This document shows, piece by piece, positions 24,761 to 32,127 of a DNA stretch of 58,403 bases. The position numbers were made by a program, and so were the translations under genes. This DNA is from JBHPHI01 sp042569595. Its GTDB lineage: Bacteria; Patescibacteriota; Microgenomatia; UBA1400; 2-01-FULL-45-11. Location of the stretch: assembly GCA_042569595.1 (NCBI GenBank), contig JBHPHI010000003.1, forward strand, positions 1 to 58,403, in the 5' to 3' direction. The stretch's first letter is position 1. Every line of letters starts with the position of its first letter. Below the pieces are notes generated by a model, which saw only the letters and a program-made list of their open reading frames with translations, was not told the DNA's origin and did no database searches.

Positions 24761-26023
24761 TTATTTCCAAGAAGATAGTAGGAACACAATGTCTTTGTAT
24801 TTTGGATTCATTGGAATCCCAGTCCATAATGGAAAAAGTAAAATAAATGAAATAAGCGAGAGACCTAGGATTGTTTTTCGTAAATTTGAAGGCGTGTTTT
24901 TATCCGTTAAATACTTTGCTATAAGAATGACTAAAAACGGAATTGCGGGAGCATAGTGATAGTAAAACATTATTCTCGGAGAAAACACCCAGGGAGCCCA
25001 AACGATAAAATACCCAAAGAGCGCAATAAGAGCCTCTGGTTTCTTTTTTCTTTGTTTTAATATTTGAACAAATTGAAGTGCTATGGCTACTAATCCAAAC
25101 CATGAAACCACTGGGTTGGAGAGAGCATAAATATTGCCAATTTTTTGTGGAATGCTGTAGTCAACGTGATACCAGACACCTTTCAGTAAGAGTGGCCACT
25201 CCCAAGCTTTTGATTGATAAGGGTGAGTTGCATCTAGGTTAAATTCATACAAAATAATTTGATTGTGAAGTTCTATGTATTCTTTTATAGTATGACCCTG
25301 CAAGAAGAATTGGGTGAAGGAGAGAAGATAAATAACAATTGGAGCAAGCACATAAGCTAAAAAAAGCTTAGGAACTCTCTCGGACCATTTTTTAAATTTT
25401 CTCCTTGCTAAAATTATTCCTTCAGAAAAACCTATGATTGCTAAAATGAAAATTCCTGACCATTTTGTGCTCATGCTTAATCCAACAAAAAGACTGGATA
25501 AAATGAGGTTTGTGTTTTTATTTGAGTTTTTCCATTTCAAGTAATATAAAAGTGAAGCAAGCATAAAGGCGATTACAAATATATCATTCATGGCTATTCG
25601 CGACTGAACAAGAAGAAGACCGTCCAGACAAGCTAAAAGCGATGCTATTAAGGATAGTTTTGGTTTTTTAAATAACTCTTGAGCTAGTAAATAAATAAGG
25701 TAAACAACTATTGTTCCAAATATTGCACTTGGTAACCTCCAAGCAAAAGAGTTTTTTCCAAAAATATTAATACTTGTAGCCATGATAAGCTTTGAAATCG
25801 GCGGATGAAGCCACTCATACGCTGTCCCCTCTTCTTCTGAGGTATTCCACCACTCATACCCCCTTGGATCGTTGTCTGCATAGGCTTTGGCTGTAAATGC
25901 GTGATAAACCTCATCGAAATAATACGTTTTTGGGGTTGAAATTCGATAAATTCGAGTGAGGAAAGTGATGAATAAGATTAATACTAAAAGTGCTTTTGGG
26001 GATATTTTAAGTTTTTTTATCAT
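24761..26023 (-). CDS. GT39-type (PMT-like) membrane glycosyltransferase
   Basis: 420 residues with about 9-11 membrane segments. It has the PMT signature YYFDEVYHAFTAKAY (about 34-48), where the Asp-Glu in the first outer loop is catalytic in GT-C enzymes, and an HPPISK motif (about 73-78) as in protein O-mannosyltransferases. It probably moves a sugar from a polyprenyl-phosphate carrier to protein or glycan outside the cell. It is divergent to 26050-27624. A TAATAC box lies 9 nt before the ATG at 26023. Confidence 0.88.
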   Translation of the reverse strand: MIKKLKISPKALLVLILFITFLTRIYRISTPKTYYFDEVYHAFTAKAYADNDPRGYEWWNTSEEEGTAYEWLHPPISKLIMATSINIFGKNSFAWRLPSAIFGTIVVYLIYLLAQELFKKPKLSLIASLLACLDGLLLVQSRIAMNDIFVIAFMLASLLYYLKWKNSNKNTNLILSSLFVGLSMSTKWSGIFILAIIGFSEGIILARRKFKKWSERVPKLFLAYVLAPIVIYLLSFTQFFLQGHTIKEYIELHNQIILYEFNLDATHPYQSKAWEWPLLLKGVWYHVDYSIPQKIGNIYALSNPVVSWFGLVAIALQFVQILKQRKKKPEALIALFGYFIVWAPWVFSPRIMFYYHYAPAIPFLVILIAKYLTDKNTPSNLRKTILGLSLISFILLFPLWTGIPMNPKYKDIVFLLSSWK

Positions 26024-26036
26024 ACGAAGAGTGTAT

Positions 26037-26042
26037 TACAAT
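26037..26042 (+). promoter_or_regulatory. Leaderless-type -10 of the 26050 gene
   Basis: TACAAT ends 7 nt before the ATG at 26050, with no Shine-Dalgarno. A minus-strand TAATAC for the divergent gene overlaps it (26033-26038). Confidence 0.45.
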
Positions 26043-26049
26043 CAAATAA

Positions 26050-27624
26050 ATGCGTAAACGAGAAATGTTCGAAACAAAATTTGATTTATTCAAAATTTAT
26101 TTAACTCTGTGGGGGGCTTATTTTTTGCGAGTGTGGTCAATTGCTCTTTTGCCAACCAAGGAGGGAATGCGGGCTGGCTGGTTATCTTCTTGGGCTGATG
26201 GGGCTGCTCATCTTTCGTATATGAGCTCTTTTGCTTATAGGAGCTCTTTCCCAAAGCAAAATATTATTTTTTTGGGAAAAGATTTTAGTTATCCGTTTGT
26301 AGCTGACATGCTAGGTGGAATGTTAATGAGGTTGGGAGTGCCTTTTTGGATTTCATATAACTTACTTGGTTTTGTGTTTAGTATGTTTTTAGTGGTGATG
26401 GTTTGGAAATTGTTTGATTACTTGTTTAAAAATAGTTTGGTGAGTTTTATTTCAAGTGCAATATTTTTTCTAGGCGCTGGCTTGGAAAACCTGGGAAAGT
26501 TTTTCTTTTCTGAAGATAAATCCTTTTGGAATACTTACGACTGGGTCGATATCATTAGCGCTCAAATAATGCCGCAAAGAGCGTTAATACTAGGAATGCC
26601 TTTGGCAATATTTGTTTTGCTTTATATTTTGAAAGTTGTGAAGGGTAAAAATGTAAATAAATTTTCTTTGTTTTTGCTAGGAACGTTGACTGGATTGATG
26701 CCAATTATTCATCCTCATAGTTTGTTGATTTTATTCATTTTGATTTTTTGGGTCTTTATCGTAGATGTTTTTAAAAGAAAAAAGATTCGTGCTTTTTGGT
26801 GGTGGTTTGGAGCACCTGCTGTATTGATTGGGAGTTGGTTTTTATTTAAGCAAACCAGCACTTTTGATGGTTCATTTGTAAAATATTTACCAGGCTGGTT
26901 GGCTGCGAGCAAGAACGAGAATTTGTTTTGGTTTTGGATAAAAAGTTGGGGAGTTTGGCCTATTGTAGTGTTGTTGGGATGGATTAAGCTACAAAGACAA
27001 AAAAAGTTTTTGTTCTTTCCTTTAATTTTAATGTTTGTTTTTTTGAATTTTTACACTCTGCAGCCCTATGATTGGGATAATACAAAAATATTTATTTGGA
27101 TATATTTATTTTTCTCTGGAGTTGCTGGTAGTTTTGTTTCCAGCTTGATTAATAAAAGAAAATTTTTTGGTGGTTTGTTATTATTTTTAATGATTTTTTC
27201 TGGATCAATAGACGCTTTTCGATTAGTTTTTCCTCAGAATAATCCCAAGCTTGTCCCTTTTACAAATGAAGAGTTGTTGTTGGCAAAATCAATTAGAAAT
27301 GAAACAGACCCTAACTCTATCTTTTTAACGTCTGATTATCATTTATCTATTATTCCAACACTTACAGGAAGACAGATTTTAATGGGCTATAGGGGTTGGT
27401 TGTGGACCTATGGGATTGATTATGGAAATAGAGAAAAAGAAGTTGAAGTAATGTATGGCGGTGGAGATGGGGGTGAGTATTTGTTGGAAAAATATGGAGT
27501 TGATTACGTGGTGTTTGACAACACTTTATTTTGGGGGTCAATGAATGTTGATGAAGATTATTTTAGAAATAATTATTCCCTAGATTTTGAGTCGAGTGGA
27601 TATAGAGTATATAAAATTAACTAA
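26050..27624 (+). CDS. Polytopic membrane protein, GT-C glycosyltransferase-like
   Basis: 524 residues with about 11-12 membrane segments and a soluble C-terminal domain (about 400-524). Outer-loop features include a WADGAAHLSY segment (about 48-57), NTYDWVDIISAQIMPQRA and QPYDWDNTK. This is the layout of GT-C transferases related to those in CPR surface-glycan loci, though a catalytic DD or DE pair is less clear than in the neighbouring PMT-like protein. The C-terminal part ends with a YLLEKYGVDYVVFDN segment, common to such proteins. It converges with tpiA (4-bp stop overlap). Substrate is unknown. Confidence 0.65.
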   Translation: MRKREMFETKFDLFKIYLTLWGAYFLRVWSIALLPTKEGMRAGWLSSWADGAAHLSYMSSFAYRSSFPKQNIIFLGKDFSYPFVADMLGGMLMRLGVPFWISYNLLGFVFSMFLVVMVWKLFDYLFKNSLVSFISSAIFFLGAGLENLGKFFFSEDKSFWNTYDWVDIISAQIMPQRALILGMPLAIFVLLYILKVVKGKNVNKFSLFLLGTLTGLMPIIHPHSLLILFILIFWVFIVDVFKRKKIRAFWWWFGAPAVLIGSWFLFKQTSTFDGSFVKYLPGWLAASKNENLFWFWIKSWGVWPIVVLLGWIKLQRQKKFLFFPLILMFVFLNFYTLQPYDWDNTKIFIWIYLFFSGVAGSFVSSLINKRKFFGGLLLFLMIFSGSIDAFRLVFPQNNPKLVPFTNEELLLAKSIRNETDPNSIFLTSDYHLSIIPTLTGRQILMGYRGWLWTYGIDYGNREKEVEVMYGGGDGGEYLLEKYGVDYVVFDNTLFWGSMNVDEDYFRNNYSLDFESSGYRVYKIN

Positions 27625-28322
27625 CTAATTTTCGCAGCTATTGTTATCATTTTTACCCACTCGTCTGGATTGATGCTGGCTGATCCCGGAAGTACTCCGT
27701 CGATTTCCTCTTGGCTTAAAAATTCTTTTATATTGTCTGACTTTATGGAGCCTCCATATATGCTGGCCTTGAAAGAGAATTCTGATTTTATTTTTTTAAT
27801 CATTTCAACAACCTCTTTAATAGGTGCTGCGCTGCCCTTTCCAACTGGGCCAACCTGTTGGCTGATTGCTTCTGGGGGTTCGTACATGACTAAACTTTGA
27901 GATAGTTGCTGGCTATTTATAATTGAAAGCTGTGAGTGCCAGTTTTTTTTGTCTACAGCAATAATTGGGGTAATTGATGACTCAATGGCTTGCGTAACTT
28001 GGTTGTTTATTGTGTTGTCAGTTTCCTTAAGATAAGTCCTTCTTTCTGAGTGACCCACAATAACATATTCTATGTAATCTTTTAGTGTTCTTGCTGATAC
28101 TTGACCCGTGTATGCTCCATCTGGGAAAGATGAAATTGTTTGAGCTCCTAAAGCAAGATCCTTTAAGTCGCTTTTGAAAATTGGAAGATGAGTATATCCA
28201 GGACACAAAATAATTTTTAGATTTTCTGAGTTTTCGGAAAGGGATTTTTTTACAGTTTTTATCCAGTTTTTTGTTTCAGTGATATTTAAGTTGCTTTTCC
28301 AGTTTCCTATTACATACTTCAT
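27621..28322 (-). CDS. tpiA: Triosephosphate isomerase
   Basis: 233 residues, shorter than the usual ~250. It interconverts dihydroxyacetone phosphate and glyceraldehyde 3-phosphate in glycolysis. Seen: GNWKSN (Asn and Lys of the active site, about 6-11), VGHSERR (catalytic His), the catalytic Glu in YEPPEAI, and phosphate-binding YGGSIKSDN near 190. The flexible loop after the Glu differs from the common bacterial VWAIGTG and reads PPEAISQQVGP, closer to the PPE of archaeal-type enzymes. It pairs with gapA elsewhere in the window. Confidence 0.93.
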   Translation of the reverse strand: MKYVIGNWKSNLNITETKNWIKTVKKSLSENSENLKIILCPGYTHLPIFKSDLKDLALGAQTISSFPDGAYTGQVSARTLKDYIEYVIVGHSERRTYLKETDNTINNQVTQAIESSITPIIAVDKKNWHSQLSIINSQQLSQSLVMYEPPEAISQQVGPVGKGSAAPIKEVVEMIKKIKSEFSFKASIYGGSIKSDNIKEFLSQEEIDGVLPGSASINPDEWVKMITIAAKIS

Positions 28323-28357
28323 CTTAAAACTACCTTTGTGGTGATTTGTAATCGTGC

Positions 28358-28363
28358 TACCAT
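28358..28363 (+). promoter_or_regulatory. Leaderless-type -10 of the UvrD-like gene
   Basis: TACCAT ends 6 nt before the ATG at 28370; a TTTGTG lies 17 nt upstream as a possible -35. No Shine-Dalgarno is present. Confidence 0.45.
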
Positions 28364-28369
28364 TCTAGC

Positions 28370-30244
28370 ATGGCAAAAACCTTTCTATCGGGCTTAAATG
28401 AGGAGCAAAAGCATGCGGTAACTCACGATAGTGGCCCTGTTTTAATACTTGCTGGGGCTGGGTCAGGTAAAACCAAAGCCTTGACTCATAGAGCTGCTTA
28501 TTTAATTTCAGAAAAAAAAGTTCCCGAGGGTAGAATTTTGTTGGTTACTTTTACAAATAAAGCAGCGCTTGAAATGAAGCAGCGCTTGAATGATTTGACT
28601 GGGGTTAACCTTCCTTTTGCTGGAACGTTTCATTCTTTTTGCGCAAGATTGCTGAGGATTGAAGGAGGACATATTGGCCTATCGCCTGACTTTGTTATAT
28701 ATGATGAAAAAGATAGAAATGCTGCAATAAAAATGGTAATGGGTCAACTCAATATTAATACTAGAGAACACTCTCCTAAGTCAATCCAGTATGCGATATC
28801 AGCAGCTAAAAACGAGCTTCTATCGCCTTCGGATTATGTTGGATTTGCTCATGGGCCTCACCAAAATATTGTGGCAAAAGTATATGATGCATATCAAAAA
28901 CTAATGAGAAAGTCCTGGGCAGTAGACTTTGATGATTTGTTGTATTTGTCTGTTCGCTTGCTTGGTCAAATAGATCAAGTTCAGCAAAAATATCAAGAAA
29001 AATTTTTACACGTTTTAGTTGATGAATATCAAGACACAAACAAAGCTCAATATGAGCTAACAAAAATATTGGCAAATAAACATAAAAACTTATGTGTTGT
29101 GGGTGATGCTTCTCAATCAATTTATAAGTTCCGTGGAGCTGACTATCGAAACCTAATGTCTTTAAAACGAGATTTTTCTGACCTAACAACTTATAAACTT
29201 ACAAGAAACTATAGATCAACTCAAAATATTTTGGATGCGGCATATGGCGTTATTGGAAACAACACCTCTCACCCCGTTTTAAAACTGTGGACAGATGTGT
29301 CGGCTGGAGAATCTGTGACTTCTTACGAAGCAAAAAGTGGAAGAGAAGAAGCAAGGTTCGTACTTAAACAAATAAAAAGGCTGATTTTAAGTGATCCAAT
29401 CTTAAAATTGTCTGATTTCGCAGTTTTATATCGAACCAATGCTCAATCAAGAGTTTTTGAAGACGTTTTTATGAGATCCGGAATGGCTTACGAGTTGGTT
29501 GGCGGGGTTGAGTTTTATCAAAGAAAAGAAGTAAAAGATGTTTTAGCATACCTTCGTTTGTGCTTGAATGAAAATGATGAGGTGAGTAATAAAAGAATAG
29601 AAAAAATAGGAAAAAGAAGAGCTGCTGCATTTTATTCATGGCTTGATGGTGTAAGCGTTTTGGAGAAAAAAAGTATTGATTTGTTGGATGAGGTATTAAA
29701 GGCAACAAATTATTTGGACAAATATAAAGAAGAGGTTGACGAGGATTTGATGAGAATTGAAAACATAAAAGAATTGAGAAGTGTTGCTGAAGAATTTGAT
29801 AGCTTGTCTGACTTTCTGGACAACGTATCTCTTGTTCAAAATAAAACTCTTCCAAACAAAGGTTCTGAGTTAGAAAATGATTGTGTAACTTTTATGACTC
29901 TTCATGCAAGCAAGGGTTTGGAGTTTAATACTGTGTTTTTGGTTGGGATGGAGGAAGGATTGTTTCCTCACTCAAGGTCGATGATGGATAAAGATGAGAT
30001 GGAGGAAGAAAGAAGACTCTGTTATGTAGGAATGACTAGAGCAAAAAAGCGGTTATTTTTGACTTTCTCTAAGCAAAGACTGTATTTTGGATCCTTGACT
30101 TCAAATACTCCGTCTAGATTCTTGTCTGAAGCCCCAAATCATGTATTTTCTGGCGTTGATGACAATTTTTTGAAAACTGACAATGATTTGCTAGATAAAC
30201 TTTTGAGTGATGATTTGGATGTTGATGAATTTTTAGATTTTTAG
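28370..30244 (+). CDS. UvrD/PcrA/Rep-type superfamily 1 DNA helicase
   Basis: 624 residues, a little short for PcrA/UvrD (~720). Motifs in order: Q-motif LNEEQKHAV, Walker A GAGSGKT (29-35), Ia TFTNKAALEMKQR, II VDEYQDT, III GDASQSIYKFRGAD, IV NYRSTQNI, V LHASKGLEFNTVFLVG and VI YVGMTRAKKRL. This is a 3'-5' translocase used in repair or replication restart. The C-terminal tail lacks the usual PcrA Tudor-like RNA polymerase-binding end and is acidic instead. It has a possible leaderless start and is followed by the FemX pair. Confidence 0.95.
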   Translation: MAKTFLSGLNEEQKHAVTHDSGPVLILAGAGSGKTKALTHRAAYLISEKKVPEGRILLVTFTNKAALEMKQRLNDLTGVNLPFAGTFHSFCARLLRIEGGHIGLSPDFVIYDEKDRNAAIKMVMGQLNINTREHSPKSIQYAISAAKNELLSPSDYVGFAHGPHQNIVAKVYDAYQKLMRKSWAVDFDDLLYLSVRLLGQIDQVQQKYQEKFLHVLVDEYQDTNKAQYELTKILANKHKNLCVVGDASQSIYKFRGADYRNLMSLKRDFSDLTTYKLTRNYRSTQNILDAAYGVIGNNTSHPVLKLWTDVSAGESVTSYEAKSGREEARFVLKQIKRLILSDPILKLSDFAVLYRTNAQSRVFEDVFMRSGMAYELVGGVEFYQRKEVKDVLAYLRLCLNENDEVSNKRIEKIGKRRAAAFYSWLDGVSVLEKKSIDLLDEVLKATNYLDKYKEEVDEDLMRIENIKELRSVAEEFDSLSDFLDNVSLVQNKTLPNKGSELENDCVTFMTLHASKGLEFNTVFLVGMEEGLFPHSRSMMDKDEMEEERRLCYVGMTRAKKRLFLTFSKQRLYFGSLTSNTPSRFLSEAPNHVFSGVDDNFLKTDNDLLDKLLSDDLDVDEFLDF

Positions 30245-30252
30245 TCAAGTGT

Positions 30253-30258
30253 TACAAT
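30253..30258 (+). promoter_or_regulatory. Leaderless-type extended -10 of the first FemX-like gene
   Basis: TGTTACAAT (TACAAT at 30253-30258) ends 6 nt before the ATG at 30265; no Shine-Dalgarno. Confidence 0.45.
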
Positions 30259-30264
30259 TAGGTC

Positions 30265-31263
30265 ATGAGGGAAGATAATTTCCAAGAAAATTTTAATGCT
30301 GGGGCGCCCCATCCTGTTCAGTCTTTTGCGTGGGGGGAGTTTCGAAAGAGTAAGGGTGTTGTGGTTGAAAGATTTATGGAAGGCAAAAAAAGCTTTACCA
30401 TTCTCTTCCACAATCTTCCGATGACAAATAAAACAATTGGTGTTTTAACTCAATCGCACATGCCAACAAAAAAAACTCTATCCACTTTAAAAAAATTGTC
30501 TTTAAAAAATAATGCAATTTTTACAAAGATAGAGCCCTACGTTTACTCTTTAGCATCCGATGAACAATCGCTTGAGGCGCAGCGGAAGTTCTTTTTGGAT
30601 CATGGATTAAAAAAAAGCAAACCTCTTTACCCTGAACACTCTTTCATTGTTGACTTAACTTCTTCTGATGATGAACTTCTAAAAAACATGAAGTCGAAAT
30701 CAAGATATAACGTGCGTTTGTCAGAAAAAAAAGATGTAAAGATAGTGGAAGATAGTTCTGATGAAAGTTTTGCTGAATATTTAGAATTGCTGAGTGAAAC
30801 TACAAACAGACAATCTTTTTATGCTCATACGCTTTCTTATCAAAAAAAGATGTGGCAATTTTTGAGAAATCACAAAATGGCATATTTGCTCAAAGCGACC
30901 CATCAAGGAAAAACGCTATCTTCGTGGATAGTCTTTGTTTTTAACAATAGGCTTTATTACCCATACGGAGCCTCAACTAGAAGGAAAAGAGGTTTAATGG
31001 CTCCTTATGGCTTGTTTTGGGGGGCAGTTCAATTCGGTAAAAAAATGAAATGCGATGAATTTGAGTTGTGGGGATCTCTAGGGATTAGTCCTGACAAAAA
31101 ACACTCTTGGTATGGGTTTCATCGGTTTAAGTCTAGTTTTGGTGGAAAACATGTGACTTATGTTGGTTCATACGACTTTATCTTGAGTCCTATTCTTTAT
31201 AAATTATATGTATTGGCAAATAAAACTCGATGGTTGCTTCTAAGGGTAAAAAGGGCTTTTTAA
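30265..31263 (+). CDS. FemAB/FemX-like aminoacyl transferase (first copy)
   Basis: 332 residues. It has the double GNAT-like layout of Fem ligases, which add amino acids from aminoacyl-tRNA to the peptidoglycan stem peptide. Typical phrases are SFIVDLTSSDDELLKNMKSK followed by a SRYNVRLSEKKDV segment (about 125-160), a central SSWIVFVFNNRLYYPYGAS strand set, and a late GSLGI/KHSWYGFHRFKSSFGG segment. In this family such lipid-II-acting enzymes build interpeptide bridges; the amino acid added is unknown. Its stop overlaps the next ATG (TAATG). Confidence 0.88.
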   Translation: MREDNFQENFNAGAPHPVQSFAWGEFRKSKGVVVERFMEGKKSFTILFHNLPMTNKTIGVLTQSHMPTKKTLSTLKKLSLKNNAIFTKIEPYVYSLASDEQSLEAQRKFFLDHGLKKSKPLYPEHSFIVDLTSSDDELLKNMKSKSRYNVRLSEKKDVKIVEDSSDESFAEYLELLSETTNRQSFYAHTLSYQKKMWQFLRNHKMAYLLKATHQGKTLSSWIVFVFNNRLYYPYGASTRRKRGLMAPYGLFWGAVQFGKKMKCDEFELWGSLGISPDKKHSWYGFHRFKSSFGGKHVTYVGSYDFILSPILYKLYVLANKTRWLLLRVKRAF

Positions 31264-32126
31264 TGGATCTTCGCCAAACTGACTATTACGCAGAGTATTT
31301 ATCTAGATTGGGATGGGATGTAATAAAAGAAAAATCAGTAAAATCTTTTGTTTATGTTAGGAAAATTCCTCTCACTAATGTTTCTGTAATAAAAATTCAA
31401 AGACCAAATCAACTACTTTCTATGTCGAAATTGTCTGATTATGAAAAAAAATATAAGGTAATTCAATCAAATATAGAGCCGCTGCATGATAATCAAATCT
31501 CCACACTTGTTAAGAAGAAATATTTTAGAAACAATGTTCCATTTTTACCTGGAAAGACCATAATAATTGACCTGAAGATGTCGGATAAAATTTTATTGTC
31601 CAGCATGAAGCAAAAAACTAGATATAACATACGGCTTTCAGAAAAACGTGGCGTGGATGTAAAAATATTTGATGGAAATGAACTGAAAAAAAACACAAAA
31701 CTTTTTTCTGCTCTTTTTGACATGCAAAAACAAAATGCTAAAAGATTGGGTGTATTTTCTTTGCCAAAAAAATGGTTTTATCACCAAGTTTCTGCCTTTG
31801 GAAATAAGTGTTTTTCGAGTATGGCGTACTACAAAAATGATCTTGTAGCAGCAACTTTTTATATGCAAAGTGATGATGGGTTGTTTTATTCACACAATGG
31901 CTCAAACAGCCTTGGTAGAAGTTTGTTTGCTCCGACTTATTGTGTATGGAAAGGAATGCTGGAGGGAAAAAGAAGAAAACTATCTTCCTTTGACTTTGAA
32001 GGAATATTTGACCCTAGGTCAAAAGTTATAAAGTGGCAGGGTTTTACGAGGTTTAAAGAAGGTTTTGGAGGAAGAAAAATGATGTATCCAGGGCTTTATA
32101 GTAAATGGAATTTGTTTGGTAGATAG
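31263..32126 (+). CDS. FemAB/FemX-like aminoacyl transferase (second copy)
   Basis: 287 residues from ATG 31263; an in-frame ATG 33 nt earlier inside the first copy is possible, but the TAATG junction is a better start. It is a paralogue of the preceding gene: TIIIDLKMSDKILLSSMKQK, then the TRYNIRLSEKRGVDV segment, DGLFYSHNGSNS and the final KWQGFTRFKEGFGGR. It is shorter at the N-terminus. Two adjacent ligases suggest a two-step bridge, as with FemA/FemB; that is inference. It ends 1 nt from the convergent helicase-nuclease gene. Confidence 0.87.
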   Translation: MDLRQTDYYAEYLSRLGWDVIKEKSVKSFVYVRKIPLTNVSVIKIQRPNQLLSMSKLSDYEKKYKVIQSNIEPLHDNQISTLVKKKYFRNNVPFLPGKTIIIDLKMSDKILLSSMKQKTRYNIRLSEKRGVDVKIFDGNELKKNTKLFSALFDMQKQNAKRLGVFSLPKKWFYHQVSAFGNKCFSSMAYYKNDLVAATFYMQSDDGLFYSHNGSNSLGRSLFAPTYCVWKGMLEGKRRKLSSFDFEGIFDPRSKVIKWQGFTRFKEGFGGRKMMYPGLYSKWNLFGR

Positions 32127-32127
32127 T

